NCBI GenBank assembly: GCA_023014365.1
Contig: JAEBUN010000042.1
Coordinates: 1-64,000 of the forward strand
Direction: 5' to 3'
DNA: 64,000 bases
From: Lepiota brunneoincarnata
Lineage: Eukaryota > Basidiomycota > Agaricomycetes > Agaricales > Agaricaceae
Below are positions 1 to 10,997 of the stretch, piece by piece. The notes beneath the pieces were generated by a model. It had not been told where the DNA came from. It worked only from the letters and a program-made list of their open reading frames with translations, and made no database searches. Within the stretch, counting starts at the first letter, position 1; each line of letters starts with the position of its first letter. The translations under genes were made by a program, and so were the position numbers.

Positions 1-2
1 AA

Positions 3-1595
3 CTAGCAGAACGACAAAGAATACAACACGAAAGAGAATTAAAAGAACACTACAAAGAAGAAGAAAGAAGACGCAAACAAGCCAAAGAATACTGTGCCAA
101 AGTAGATCCGTTAAACGACTACAAACTCCAAAGACTTAAAAACGCCCTCAAGCAACCAAGAGGACTTTCCACATCAGAAGAAAACTTACTCACACGCCAC
201 AAGTACGCAGTAAATCAAGGAAGAACTCCCCCACCAGATAACGACTCTGACGTCTATATAACAGACGACAACCAATCAGACCCTGATCCACAACCACCCG
301 CACTACCCACGCCAACTGTACCCTTAGCCCTACTGGCTCCACCTCTGTGACCAACACAACCACCATCACCACCACCGCCACCGCCACCCAGACAATTGCA
401 AATAATGGCTGCCGCACCTACCCCAAAGGAGCTAGGACTCCTCAAACCCACCACCTTCGATGGAACTAGAAGACTGTTCGAAGATTGGATCTTCCAATGC
501 AAAGTTTACATACTTGCCAATGCAACAACGTACAACACCGATCTCGCTAGGATTCTATTTGTCCTTTTGACAATGCAATCAGGAGATGCCCGAGCCTGGG
601 CTAGACAATACCTCCACAAGAGAAATGCCCAAACTCAACAAGGACAACCCATAGCCATGGAATCATGGGACAACTTCACTGCTCGGCTTAGAGCCGACTT
701 CACCCCAGCAGACAAACATGCGTACGTGCATACCAGACTTCAAACCCTGCACCAAGCAGGCAAACCAATGACTGAATTCAACGCTCAGTTCAAAGAGCTT
801 GTCCGTCAATCTGGACTAAACGAAGATCACACCTTGATTGATCTATACCGCAAGGCAATTGACCGCCGCATTGCCATGAAAATCGACAAATCGGAAAACC
901 CTCCAACAACTATCACCGCTTGGTACACCCGAGCCAATAAACTCAACGACAATTTCTGCCAAATCAATGCCCTCTATGGCACCCCCAGAAACACATTCCC
1001 CCAAAGAAATCAATACCAACTCAACTGTGGACCAAGCCGCCCAAACAACAATGTACCCTATGCACAGTTCTACCAAAGGAGCAATGCTCCACGTTTCACC
1101 CCATGAGACCCACACACCATGGAAATAGACCATGCCACAATGGAAGAAGGATTCGAAGATCCTTATCCTGAAATTCCACAACTGGAATATACCAAAGAAA
1201 ACTCCGCACAAGAACCATTGGAGTTAGATGCTGTTGTCACCGGACAACAAATGAAATCATACCAAAACCAGGAATGCTTCCAATGTGGAGCCAAAGATCA
1301 TTGGGTCAGCAAATGCCCTCAACCACCGCCAGCTAGACGCTTCCCAGGAATGCACACCAATCCTCCTTGCCCTGCAAGAAACCCCAACCATCCATTCCTT
1401 GGACAACAAAACACTCGCTCCGGATTTCCAAACCAGAATACCCAACAATCACCGCAACCCAAGTATTCTCTTGCTGTTGCAGAAGTCGCATCCCAGATGT
1501 GCCAAATGGTCGATGATCTTGATCCTGAACTCCAACAAGAACTCCACTCCGCGCTAGCCGAGGATCCGGAGATGCGTCCATTCCAGGATTTTTAA
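3..1595 (+). pseudogene. gag: Element A gag (two in-frame TGA stops)
   Basis: Capsid/nucleocapsid polyprotein of element A. Frame 3 is open from the window edge, so the N-terminus is missing. A charged, E/K/R-rich, probably coiled-coil stretch is followed by a proline-rich linker (about 350-395), the retrotransposon Gag core (about 420-960), and a CCHC zinc knuckle CFQCGAKDHWVSKC at 1275-1316. In-frame TGA codons at 348-350 and 1104-1106 both interrupt otherwise continuous protein and are explained by CGA arginine codons mutated C-to-T. The final stop is TAA at 1593-1595. The ATG at 396 could start a shorter Gag, but the open frame upstream argues against it. Confidence 0.85.
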
Positions 1596-1651
1596 AAAGG
1601 AATGCTGTCGACCGATGTGCCCCTGCACGTTCCAGAACTCAGAAGGACATT

Positions 1652-3853
1652 TTGTACTATCACTCCCAGAAGGACACTTTCTCGATAAACTCTGTACAAT
1701 TACGACTATCCCCAAATAAACGATCCCTTTTCTTACCCATTGAGATTTGGAGTGAACAGACATCAAAACCCGTGGCCATCACCGCCCTGATAGACTCAGG
1801 AGCCCAAGGAAATTTCATCTCCCACAAAGTCGTTGAACGACATGGTTATCAAACCAAATGGCTGGACCAGCCAATTCCACTCAGTAACATTGACAGAACT
1901 GATAATCAACATGGCAAGATCCATGAATACATCAAAGTCAAAACCATCATCGATGGAAGAGATTGCACACTAGAAGCGTATGTCACAAACACTGGTGAGA
2001 AAGACCTCATCATCGGATTTCCCTGGTTGGAACAATACAATCCCAACATCAACTGGAAGACCAAGACATTTTCTTGGAAACCACAAATTGATCATCAGGA
2101 CTTTTCCAAACCCCTCAGAACCCTATGACGACCTGTCGAACTCAACTCCATCGCCATGGACATACATAATGGCTGGAAAGACCTCCCAACCCAAGGAAAA
2201 CCCCGAAGAATATGTCAACCTATCAAACGTTGACCTTGACACCTTCTCTTTAGAAAGAGAAATGAATCCGATGCTTCTAACCCCATTAGAAGTAAATGCC
2301 AAAGCGACACATGCCACAACACTCCACAATGAGCAACACAACCCAACAAAATCAGCAAACCAAAAAGGAAAACAACCGGAATCAAACAAGGAACCACCCG
2401 AGATCCCTTGGAGATTTGCCCGATGGGCCAGAATATTCAACAAAAAAGCATCCGAATGATTCCCACCATCAAGAACATTTGATCACAAAATCGAACTAAA
2501 ACCAACATTCGAAGCAAAATCGATGAAACCTTATCAAGTGGCACCTGCCGAAGAAAAAGTGCTGAAGGAATTCATAGACGAAAACCTCCGAAAAGGCTAC
2601 ATTCACCCCTCAAAATCCCCTATGGCATCATTCTTCTTTTTTGTTGCCAAGAAAGGAGGAGACCTCTGACCCTGCCAAGACTATCGTTATCTAAACAATC
2701 ACACTGTCAAAAACGCTTACCCAATCCCCATGATTTCCTCTATCATGGACAAACTCAAAGGAGCTAAGTACTTCACTAAGCTCGACGTCCGCTTAGGATA
2801 CAATAATGTCAGAATCAAAGATGGCGATCAATGGAAAGCAGCGTTCAAGACTCCCATGGGTCTTTTCAAACCAACTGTTATGTTTTTCGGACTTTGCAAC
2901 AGTCCTGCGACGTTCCAACATATGATGGACACGTTATTCTCCGAAATAATGGAGAAAGGAGGAATCATCATCTACATGGATGATATCCTAATCTATGGCA
3001 AAACCCAGGAAGAAACCAACCGACTCACGGAAAAAGTACTGCAAATCCTGCAGGAAAACGACCTTTACCTCAAAACGGAGAAATGCAAGTTCAACAAACA
3101 ACGACTCAAATATCTAGGCATGATCATCACGCCAGACAAGATCAAAATGGATCCCGGAAAACTCAAGGGAATAGAAGACTGGCCAATGCCAAAAACAGTC
3201 CAACACGTTTGGAAATTCATCCACAGCTACTCCCACCACACCAAACCCCTGAACCAACTCCTTTCCAAATCAAACAAATTTGAATGGAAAGAAGAACAAC
3301 AGAAAGCATTTGAAATGCTCAAAAACGAATTCCTAAAGGAACCGGTGCTCCTCATGCCCGACTCCACGAAACCCTTCAAAATAGAAGCCGATGCTTCCAA
3401 ATTCGCATCAGGAGCTGTCCTGTATCAACACGACATCAACGGAATACAGAAACCCGTATCATTCTATTCAAAGACGTTCGGACCAGCGGAACGCAACTAC
3501 AATATCTACAACAGGGAACTTCTCGCAATTATCCAAGCCCTCAAAGAATGGCGCCATTACCTCCTCGGCAGTCCCCATACCGTCCGTATCAGAACAGATC
3601 ACCAAAACCTAACATATTGGCACAAACCCCAGAAAATCAACTGCAGACAAGCATGATGGGTCCAGACCCTCGCTGACTACAACTTCAAATTAGAACACGT
3701 CCCAGGATCAAAGATCCCTGCACCAGACGCCCTATCAAGACGTCCAGACCACATCCCTGATAAGGATAATGATAACGAAGACGTCACCATACTTCCAAAC
3801 AACCTCTTTGTTGCCACCGCTGACATAGAAGATCAAAACCTGATCACAGTACT
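1652..3853 (+). pseudogene. pol: Element A protease-RT-RNase H portion of pol
   Basis: Aspartic protease, reverse transcriptase and RNase H of a Ty3/Gypsy element. The protease (1652-2128) has the catalytic ALIDSGAQGNFIS motif. The RT has [13 protein letters not shown] and the active site [10 protein letters not shown] at about 2973-3002. RNase H has [14 protein letters not shown] near 3385. Protease lies in frame 2 and RT in frame 3. TGA stops at 2126, 2457, 2667 and 3654 break the frame; those at 2667 (L-stop-PCQDY) and 3654 (RQA-stop-W) fall on conserved arginines. The reading stops at 3853 where element B inserted; integrase resumes at 11740. Confidence 0.9.
3849..3853 (+). repeat. Left target-site duplication of element B (GTACT)
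   Basis: GTACT immediately precedes the LTR start TGTCATATCC and recurs at 11735-11739 right after the 3' LTR end GCTCTAACA. The uninterrupted sister copy A' has a single copy of this sequence near 17310. Five bp is usual for Ty3/Gypsy integrases. Confidence 0.95.
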
Positions 3854-4516
3854 TGTCATATCCACACCAAACCTAGAGCTTAACCATTAGGCTTCGGCTT
3901 CTCGACTCCACGTGTGCTCCACACGACAACCCTATGCCCTCCGACTCGGCCCCGACTGGCTCCGACCGCAACCCTTCGCCCCGATCACGCGACCTATCTC
4001 TACACGTGCCACGACCACCTGACCCTCGGTGCTCCCATTGTCCAGTTCTCCATTCTCCGTCCGTAATCAGAATACGTTACCAGTCTCCATACCCGTACCG
4101 GTCTCCATTCCACTCGAAATTATTCGTAATCCGCTTGTAACCATATGGGTCTCCGCTTCGCTCCGCACGTAGTCAGTACGAGTCATCATTCGTCGAGCTA
4201 GTAGTATATATACCGTAGGCACTTGGCTTGTACTCCTCAGTCTGATAATCGAATCGAGCAGCGGACCAGCTCCCTGTTCCATATCCTCTCCTCTCTTCTG
4301 CCTCGCTCCGCTTCGGCTCCGACTTCCTGAAATACGGACTAGGACAGTAGGAGGGCACAGCACATAAGCTGAGGCCGCAAGTCCAACCCCCCGCCCGACG
4401 TACTCCGCCTCGGTCCCGAAGTCTACGTACTGACTTCGCCCTGTCCCCCGGTTACCTTATACCAAGGATACCACCCCGACCCTCCGCTTCGGTCCCGACC
4501 CGCACCGGCTCTAACA
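3854..4516 (+). repeat. Element B 5' LTR
   Basis: 663 bp starting TGTCATATCC and ending GGCTCTAACA. A TATATATA promoter-like run lies near 4205-4212. Four CGG-N2-CCG sites are at 3947, 4314, 4411 and 4490. The sequence directly downstream (GTATTATCAGACTC) has no obvious TGG-starting primer-binding site, so the priming tRNA is unclear. Confidence 0.95.
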
Positions 4517-4569
4517 GTATTATCAGACTCAAACTCCTCCTGTCCACCACACTCTGAATTTTTCTAACC

Positions 4570-5976
4570 ATGGTCTCTCGAACAGTTACCCGTACTCGCA
4601 CTCTGGTAACTCCAGCCGCTCGCCGTAGCAAACGCATCACTCGACAACCTCCTTCCGAGGAACTGCAACCCGACTCCCCGAGGGCTTCTCGCTCTCACCA
4701 ACAATCGATCGCACCCTCGACCCCAGACCGTTTCTCTGAAGATATACAACCTTCAGTATTCCGGACTCCCGACGGCCCCGACGACGGCCCCGACCCCAAT
4801 CCTGATCCCAGCGACCCTGGTGATCCCAACGACTACCCTGACAATGGGGACAGGCCCCCGGGCGACGACGAACCATCAGACAACGGCGACAACAACAACA
4901 ACATCCCACCTGGCAACACCCGAGACGACCATGATAGACTCATACTCCGAGTTTTCCAACGCATAGCCGACCAAATGGACGGCCGTGGGAACTCTCAAGC
5001 CCCACAGCCTCCTCGATCTCCCCGTACCAAAGCTCGCGAACCTGACATCTTTACAGGTTCTGACCCCGCCAAACTCAAACCCTTCCTCTTCCAATGTCGG
5101 CTCTATTTCCGTACTAACCCGGCCCAGTTCGCTATCCCCGCCACCAAGGTCAACTTCGCGTTGACATACCTCACAGGCGTGGCACAGCAACACTTCGAAA
5201 TCGGCCTCGACGAGGCCGACAACCACGGAATAATACACGACTGGATCGAGGACTGGGACCAGTTCACCCTGGAACTGCAGACCAATTTCGGTCCCGCGGA
5301 TCCGACCGGAGAAGCTGCTGAGCAGCTCGACTCCCTCCGAATGCGCTACGACGAGAAGATCGCCATCTACAACGTCGATTTCCTCCGTCTAGCTGGCCAA
5401 CTCCGCTGGGGTGACGAAGTATTCTGTCACCGCTACTACAAAGGCCTCCCCGACCGCATCCAGGACATTCTGTCCAATCGGCCCGACGGCAAGCCCGACA
5501 CCTTCATCGAAATGCGAGCAGCAGCGATGAAGATCGATGCTCGCTACTGGGAACGCCAACGCGAGAAGGCCCGCGCCAAAGCCGCTTCGGACCCGACCGC
5601 CTCTAGGAAACCTGGAGGCAACCCATCCCCTTCCACCGCGACAAACCATCAACCTGCCGCCAAGCCTGCCAACAGTAACAACAAAGGCAGCACCCCCAGT
5701 AATAACATCTTCAAGGGCAATCCGCCCAACCCGTCCGCCGGTCAGAAATCGGCCCCGCCAAAGTCCGACCTTACTAGTAAACTTGGTAAGGACGGTAAAT
5801 TAACCCCCGAGGAACGTCAACGACGTTTCGACAATAACCTCTGCCTTGTCTGCGCAGATCCCAATCACAGGGCTGCCAACTGCGACAAGAAGAAATTCCC
5901 TGACGCCAAGGCTAAAGGCCGACAGGCTCAGATTCCCGAGACAGACGCGCCGGCTCTTCCGAGCTTGGAAAAATAG
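4570..5976 (+). CDS. gag: Element B Gag
   Basis: 468-residue Gag that forms the virus-like particle and packages element RNA. It starts at the ATG 53 bp downstream of the LTR, the first ATG in the leader. Residues 1-130 are disordered and rich in P, D, S and N. The capsid-like Retrotrans_gag core spans about 150-320 (WIEDWDQFTLELQTNFGP lies here). A basic, low-complexity stretch follows, then one CCHC knuckle CLVCADPNHRAANC at about 425-438. It ends in TAG at 5974-5976. The pol frame is already open before this stop, pointing to -1 frameshift expression. No internal damage was seen. Confidence 0.93.
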   Translation: MVSRTVTRTRTLVTPAARRSKRITRQPPSEELQPDSPRASRSHQQSIAPSTPDRFSEDIQPSVFRTPDGPDDGPDPNPDPSDPGDPNDYPDNGDRPPGDDEPSDNGDNNNNIPPGNTRDDHDRLILRVFQRIADQMDGRGNSQAPQPPRSPRTKAREPDIFTGSDPAKLKPFLFQCRLYFRTNPAQFAIPATKVNFALTYLTGVAQQHFEIGLDEADNHGIIHDWIEDWDQFTLELQTNFGPADPTGEAAEQLDSLRMRYDEKIAIYNVDFLRLAGQLRWGDEVFCHRYYKGLPDRIQDILSNRPDGKPDTFIEMRAAAMKIDARYWERQREKARAKAASDPTASRKPGGNPSPSTATNHQPAAKPANSNNKGSTPSNNIFKGNPPNPSAGQKSAPPKSDLTSKLGKDGKLTPEERQRRFDNNLCLVCADPNHRAANCDKKKFPDAKAKGRQAQIPETDAPALPSLEK

Positions 5977-5979
5977 TTG
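5964..5979 (+). promoter_or_regulatory. Candidate -1 frameshift site at gag/pol of B
   Basis: Gag is read as TTG-GAA-AAA-TAG. The -1 frame (GGA-AAA-ATA) is open here and runs without a stop into pol. The A-site codon AAA re-pairs perfectly after a -1 slip; the P-site GAA to GGA does not, so this is not a perfect X-XXY-YYZ heptamer. The stop directly after the A-run fits a stop-adjacent slippery site. Confidence 0.5.
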
Positions 5980-8900
5980 GCGGTCCTCAGGCCTCTGCAC
6001 AGACTGAGGATCGCATTGAACTCTGCTGTGCTCCAGAGAGTTTCCGTCTCAATGCGTCCGCTCTTTCCGATCCAAACTCTCTTCATATTACATTAACTTC
6101 TCCTTTAGTTACTTTGTTACCCTCTGTTTCCGCTCCTGTACTCTCCGCTTCGGACCCGCTTTCTACAACGGACAATGTAGTTAGTTCTGACTTTTCTTCT
6201 TCTTTTTCTCCTTTCAAAGCTCTTGTTGATAGTGGTTCTACTCACTGTTTTGTGGACTCTTCTTTCGTTTGTTCTCATAGTATTCCAACCTCGTCCATCC
6301 CGGCTATTGAACTTCGGTTATTTGATGGGACCACAAACGCCTACATTACGGAACTTGCGCAACTGCCTGTATCCTTCCCCTCCGGTGAATCTATCATTTT
6401 GGACACTTATGTCACCCAGCTCGACTCTTCCTGTTCTGTGGTCTTAGGACACAACTGGCTCACCCGCTACAATCCGTTGATTGACTGGGCTTTGGGCAGT
6501 ATTACTTTCCGGCCATCCCTACTCGAGAATCCTGCTTCCGTCTCTACCTGCGTCGCACCCGCATCGGCTCCGCCTATGGCCGCCCCTGACTCTCCTGACC
6601 TAGGTTCACCACCCCTGTCCGGGACCTCGTCCCAATCTGTCCCCCTTGCGAAACCGCACATCTCCTTGATAAACGCTCCTGCCTTTATCCGCGCTGCCAA
6701 GCTCCCTGGCTCCCAACAATTCCGAATCAATCTTTCCGCCGCCTCCGCATCGGCCGCGTCCTCTTCTGTCTCCGAGGAACCGCCTGACCTCTCGTCCATC
6801 CCCGAGGAATACCACGAGTTCGCTGACGTTTTCAGTAAATCGCATGCTGACACACTTGCTCCACACCGCCCTTACGACCTCCAGATTAACCTAGAGGATG
6901 GCGGTCAGCCTCCGGTCGGTACCATTTACTCCCTTTCACAATCGGAGCTTGGAGCTCTATGTGATTTTATTGACGAACATTTATCTATTGGTTTCATCCG
7001 CCCCTCCACTTCCCCTCATGGAGCCCCGGTCCTCTTTGTCAAGAAAAAGGACGGCTCCCTCCGCTTATGCGTTGATTTTAGAGGTCTCAACCGTATTACC
7101 AAGAAGGACCGCTATCCCCTCCCGCTCATCTCCGACCTCTTAGACTCCCCTCGCAAAGCTCGCGTATATACCAAGATCGACCTCCGCCACGCCTACCATC
7201 TTGTCCGCGTTGCTGACGGCGACGAATGGAAGACCGCCTTTCGGACCCGCTACGGCTCCTTCGAATGGATGGTTATGCCTTTCGGCCTCACCAATGCCCC
7301 CGCCACCTTCCAGCGGTTCATGAACAATATATTCAAGGACATGCTCGACGTCTGCGTTACTATCTACCTTGACGACATTCTGATATACTCCGACAACCAT
7401 AGTATCCATCGTGACCAAGTCAAGGAGGTCCTCAAGCGGCTCCGCCAACACGGTCTATATGCCCGCCCTGACAAATGCCAGTTCCACTCTGACACAGTGG
7501 AATATCTCGGCTACATTCTCTCCCCCGACGGCCTCCGAATGGACCAATCTAAAGTCAAGACCATCCAGGAGTGGCCTGAGCCTAAGAAAGTCAAGGACAT
7601 CCAGTCCTTCTTAGGCTTCGCCAATTTCTACCGTCGCTTCATTCACGGATACTCCGACATCGTCGTTCCGCTCACTCGCCTCACCCGCAAAGACGTGAAG
7701 TGGAATTTTACTGATGATTGTCGCGAGGCCTTTAACTCCCTGAAGGAAGCATTTATCTCCGCCCCCGTCCTCACTCCTTGGGTCCCCGACGCTCAGATCA
7801 TTGTCGAGACCGACGCCTCCGACTACGCCCTTGCGGCAATCCTCTCTATCGTCACCGACGATGGGGAGGTCCATCCCGTTGCATTCCATTCCCGCACCTT
7901 TAACACGGCCGAACTCAACTATGACACTCACGACAAGGAACTCCTGGCGATATTCGAAGCCTTTCGCATCTGGCGGCACTATCTCGAAGGTGCCCCCCTT
8001 GCTATTGATGTGGTCACTGACCACAAGAACCTCGAATACTTCTGCACCACCAAGATCCTGACTCGCCGCCAAGCTCGTTGGTCCGAGTTCCTATCCCAAT
8101 TCCACCTCGTCATCCGTTTCCGGCCCGGCCGCCTCGGCACCAAGCCTGACGCCCTAACTAGACGATGGGACGTCTACCCTAAAGGGGGGAATAGCGACTA
8201 TGCATCAGTCAACCCGCACAACTTCCGGCCTGTGTTCACTCACGAACAGCTCGCGGCCTCCGTCCGTGCCACCACTCTTTACGCCCCTTCCCTTCGCGCA
8301 GCTGTAGTCATGGACCTCGATCAGCTACACCGCGATATTCTCGCCGCCCTACCAGCGGATCCGACCGCTTCCGCCCATCTTGCCAGCCCAGAAGGCCGTT
8401 GGTCAGTTAATGATAAAGGTTTCCTCCTCTTAGACGACAGAATCTACGTCCCTGACACCGACAATCTCCGACTTCGGGTCCTCCAGTACAAGCATGATCA
8501 CGTCCTAGCCGGCCACTTCGGTCAGAATAAAACGCTGGAACTCATCCGGCGCGAATACACCTGGCCTAGCGTCCGCACCTTCGTCAAGGATTTCTGTAAG
8601 TCTTGCGTCACCTGTATGAGGTCTAAACCCCAACGCCATCGCCCCTACGGTCTCCTTAAGCAACTCCCCATCCCCGAACGCCCTTGGAATTCAATCTCCA
8701 TGGACTTCATCGAAAAACTTCCCGCCTCCTCCGGCTATGACGCCATCCTGGTAATCGTTGACAGACTCACCAAGCAATCCCTCTTCATCCCGACTTATGA
8801 TACCGTCACCTCCTCCGACCTCGCCCGCCTATTCGTCCTCCACGTCTTCTCCAAGCACGGCGTACCCGAACATGTTACCTCCGACCGCGGCTCCGAATTC

Positions 8901-9779
8901 GTCTCCCACTTCTTCCGCTCATTGGGACAAGCCCTTGACATGAAGCTACATTTCACCTCGGGCTACCATCCAGAAGGCGACGGACAAACGGAACGCACCA
9001 ACCAGACCCTCGAACAATACCTTCGGGTCTATTGTAACTACCAACAGGACAATTGGTCCGAATTACTACCCCTAGCTGAGTTTGCTTACAACAACGCTCC
9101 TAGTGCCACCACCGGTATCTCCCCATTCTTCGCTAATAAAGGATACCATCCGAACATCACAGTTCATCCTGAACGCGATCTTGCCTCCGCCCGGGCCCGC
9201 CATTTTGCTGTTGATCTCGACGACCTACATACCAACCTGAAGTCCGAAATAGCGCTAGCCCAGCAACGTTATCAGACCTCCGCCGACGCCCGCCGACTCC
9301 CCGCCCCGGACTTCAAGGTTGGACAAAAGGTATTCGTGAAAGCCCAATTCTTCCGCACCACCCGTCCCTCCAAAAAACTCTCCAAAAAGTACCTTGGGCC
9401 TTATGAGATCATTGCACAAGCAGGTACTCACTCCCTTACACTCCGACTTCCCGACTCCATGCGTGGAGTACACCCAGTCTTCCATGTTTCCATGCTCGAA
9501 CCAGCCACACCTAACACCATACCCGCCCGATCGGATCCGCCGCCCGCGCCGGTTTCCATTGACGGTGAACCAGAATACGAGATTGCCCGCATCGTCGACT
9601 CTAAGATCGATCGGCGCCGCGCGTGCAAGCTCCTCTATAAAGTCATCTGGTTAGGTTACGAAGACACTGAAGAAGAGTCCTCGTGGTTGCCAGCCACCGA
9701 GCTTGAACATGCTATAGATCTCGTAGAGGCTTTTCATTCCTCTTACCCTGCAAAGCCTGGTCCTCTTCACTCACTTTGA
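5970..9779 (+). CDS. pol: Element B Pol (protease, RT, RNase H, integrase, chromodomain)
   Basis: Full Ty3/Gypsy polyprotein that copies element RNA to DNA and integrates it. Numbering from the TTG at 6114: protease ALVDSGSTHCFVDSS near residue 36; RT with YLDDILIYS near 418; RNase H VETDASDYALAAIL near 562; integrase HHCC zinc finger (HVLAGHFGQ ... CKSCVTC) about 795-845; catalytic D at SMDFIEKL (about 863), D at TSDRGSEF (about 923) and E at GQTERTNQ (about 960). A C-terminal chromodomain (about 1154-1210, YKVIWLGYED...ESSWLPA) may steer insertion to modified chromatin. The frame is open back to about 5960 and there is no pol ATG before 6114, so Gag-Pol fusion by -1 shift is likely. No stop or missing catalytic residue was seen. 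Confidence 0.95.
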   Translation, partial: KIVGGPQASAQTEDRIELCCAPESFRLNASALSDPNSLHITLTSPLVTLLPSVSAPVLSASDPLSTTDNVVSSDFSSSFSPFKALVDSGSTHCFVDSSFVCSHSIPTSSIPAIELRLFDGTTNAYITELAQLPVSFPSGESIILDTYVTQLDSSCSVVLGHNWLTRYNPLIDWALGSITFRPSLLENPASVSTCVAPASAPPMAAPDSPDLGSPPLSGTSSQSVPLAKPHISLINAPAFIRAAKLPGSQQFRINLSAASASAASSSVSEEPPDLSSIPEEYHEFADVFSKSHADTLAPHRPYDLQINLEDGGQPPVGTIYSLSQSELGALCDFIDEHLSIGFIRPSTSPHGAPVLFVKKKDGSLRLCVDFRGLNRITKKDRYPLPLISDLLDSPRKARVYTKIDLRHAYHLVRVADGDEWKTAFRTRYGSFEWMVMPFGLTNAPATFQRFMNNIFKDMLDVCVTIYLDDILIYSDNHSIHRDQVKEVLKRLRQHGLYARPDKCQFHSDTVEYLGYILSPDGLRMDQSKVKTIQEWPEPKKVKDIQSFLGFANFYRRFIHGYSDIVVPLTRLTRKDVKWNFTDDCREAFNSLKEAFISAPVLTPWVPDAQIIVETDASDYALAAILSIVTDDGEVHPVAFHSRTFNTAELNYDTHDKELLAIFEAFRIWRHYLEGAPLAIDVVTDHKNLEYFCTTKILTRRQARWSEFLSQFHLVIRFRPGRLGTKPDALTRRWDVYPKGGNSDYASVNPHNFRPVFTHEQLAASVRATTLYAPSLRAAVVMDLDQLHRDILAALPADPTASAHLASPEGRWSVNDKGFLLLDDRIYVPDTDNLRLRVLQYKHDHVLAGHFGQNKTLELIRREYTWPSVRTFVKDFCKSCVTCMRSKPQRHRPYGLLKQLPIPERPWNSISMDFIEKLPASSGYDAILVIVDRLTKQSLFIPTYDTVTSSDLARLFVLHVFSKHGVPEHVTSDRGSEFVSHFFRSLGQALDMKLHFTSGYHPEGDGQTERTNQTLEQYLRVYCNYQQDNWSELLPLAEFAYNNAPSATTGISPFFANKGYHPNITVHPERDLASARARHFAVDLDDLHTNLKSEIALAQQRYQTSADARRLPAPDFKVGQKVFVKAQFFRTTRPSKKLSKKYLGPYEIIAQAGTHSLTLRLPDSMRGVHPVFHVSMLEPATPNTIPARSDPPPAPVSIDGEPEYEIARIVDSKIDRRRACKLLYKVIWLGYEDTEEESSWLPATELEHAIDLVEAFHSSYPAKPGPLHSL

Positions 9780-9852
9780 GTTACTGACCACACATCGCAC
9801 CAAGAAACAACCATGTATTAAACAAACCAAAAAAAAAAACAACCCCATACAA

Positions 9853-10938
9853 CTACCTATCGGTGTCGTCTCCAGAGAGCCCGGGCGACCCATTCACTTC
9901 TTCCATCAAATCCTGCACCTCCTCCTCCGAAGCGGGCCCGACACTCCCCTCCGAACCCTCCGTCTCCGAAAAATTTCCACTCGACCAATTTCCGTCCACC
10001 TGAGCCTCCCAACGCCGTAGTTGCTCGTAGCGGCCAGCAAGCGACCCCATCTTGTCGACCTTTTCCCCCAACCGAGCGATGGACCGCTCAATTCGCACCT
10101 CCAGGATGTAGATTTTCTTGACGGTCTCCTGGTGCCTTTCTTCGATGAGCCGTTTCAACTCTACAAGGTCCATCAATTGGCATCCATCATAATACAGGAT
10201 TCCTTACTCACCTTCGAATTGCTGGCCCGACAAACCACTGGCCCCGCTCGGCTCCGTCTCCTCTTGACCCCCGCACCGTTTTTTCATTTTGCTGCACCGA
10301 CGGCAACTCCTGGTGTTACTAGGAAACTATCAGTATGTAGTCCGGAAATCCTCCAAAATGACTTACCCGCCGGCCACCTCACATGGGGCCCTGTCTCGCT
10401 GGCACCTCCAGCAGGGATTCTCGCCCCCGAATACGTGCGCATGGCCCCGTCGCGGGGCCGCCCTCACCTTTGCCTTCCCCTTACCCTTACCCCCTGAATC
10501 CCCGGAGTCCTCCTCCCCCTCTTCCTCCTCGTCCCTCGCCTCATCCCTATCCGTATATTCGGAATCCGACTCCTCCGTATCTACTTGCATCGGGTCTTCC
10601 GACAGACGGCTCGACGAGGCCCCTGTGGTCGTCGCAACGAGTCGGGCCCGAATCGCCCGACGCTCTGCCTCGGCGGTCTCCTCTTGCTGCCTCCTGATCT
10701 CCTCCGCATATCGCTCCTTCGCGCGCTCTTCCGCTTGTCGCTGGCGCAGCTCTATGAGCCGCCGTCGCTCCTCCTCTTGGCGCTCTATTGCCAGCCGCCG
10801 CTCCTCCTCCTCTCGCCGTTCCTCTTCTTCTAGCCTCTCGATCTCGAGCCGCTCTCGTTCCTCTCGCTCCGCCTTCTCTCTCAGTAATCGCGCCTTGCGC
10901 TCCGTAGCGGTCGGTTGACGGGATGGTTGTCTGCTCAT
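9853..10938 (-). CDS. Antisense spliced zinc-cluster (Zn2Cys6-like) protein of element B
   Basis: A gene on the strand opposite gag-pol, between pol and the 3' LTR. My model is exon 1 10938-10367, intron 10366-10319 (GTAAGT..TAG), exon 2 10318-10212, intron 10211-10161 (GTGAGT..TAG), exon 3 10160-9853. That is 987 nt, exactly 329 codons including the stop, with no internal stop. The N-terminal third is a charged E/R coiled coil, followed by an acidic patch and a basic GKGKGKAKVR stretch. The zinc cluster is CWRCQRDRAPC, nine residues, then CRRCSKMKKRC, assembled only by splicing. It matches CX2CX6C-X9-CX2CX6C. Exon 3 is a second coiled coil (RLIEERHQETVKK...) and an acidic tail. Likely a nuclear DNA-binding protein (inference). 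The ATG follows a TATA box by 52 bp. This is not an Env: no signal or membrane segments. Confidence 0.85.
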
Positions 10939-10989
10939 GGGGGTAGGAGGTTAAGTTGTGTCCTCTCAAATTCGAATCAGTTCACCTTT

Positions 10990-10997
10990 TTTTTATA
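10990..10997 (-). promoter_or_regulatory. TATA box for the antisense zinc-cluster gene of B
   Basis: TATAAAAA on the minus strand, about 52 bp upstream of the ATG at 10938 and inside the element just before the polypurine tract. Its presence suggests the antisense gene has its own promoter and does not depend on LTR transcription. Confidence 0.55.

Noticed and set aside
4067..4363. Open minus-strand frame of about 98 codons in the B LTR (and 11285-11581, 26633-26917)
   Set aside because: It recurs only because the LTR is repeated. It has low-complexity basic composition, no TATA/ATG context on that strand, and overlaps the LTR promoter.
7140..8072. Long minus-strand frames opposite B pol (7140-7451, 7611-8072)
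   Set aside because: Explained by codon composition of pol; no splice signals or promoter as in the antisense gene at 9853-10938.
10289..10918. 209-codon plus-strand Ser/Arg-rich frame over the antisense gene of B
   Set aside because: Mirror of the E/R-rich coiled coil on the minus strand; low complexity and no knuckle or domain.
9853..10938. Env-like gene in the env position of B
   Set aside because: Opposite strand, no signal peptide or membrane segment, coiled coils and a zinc cluster instead.
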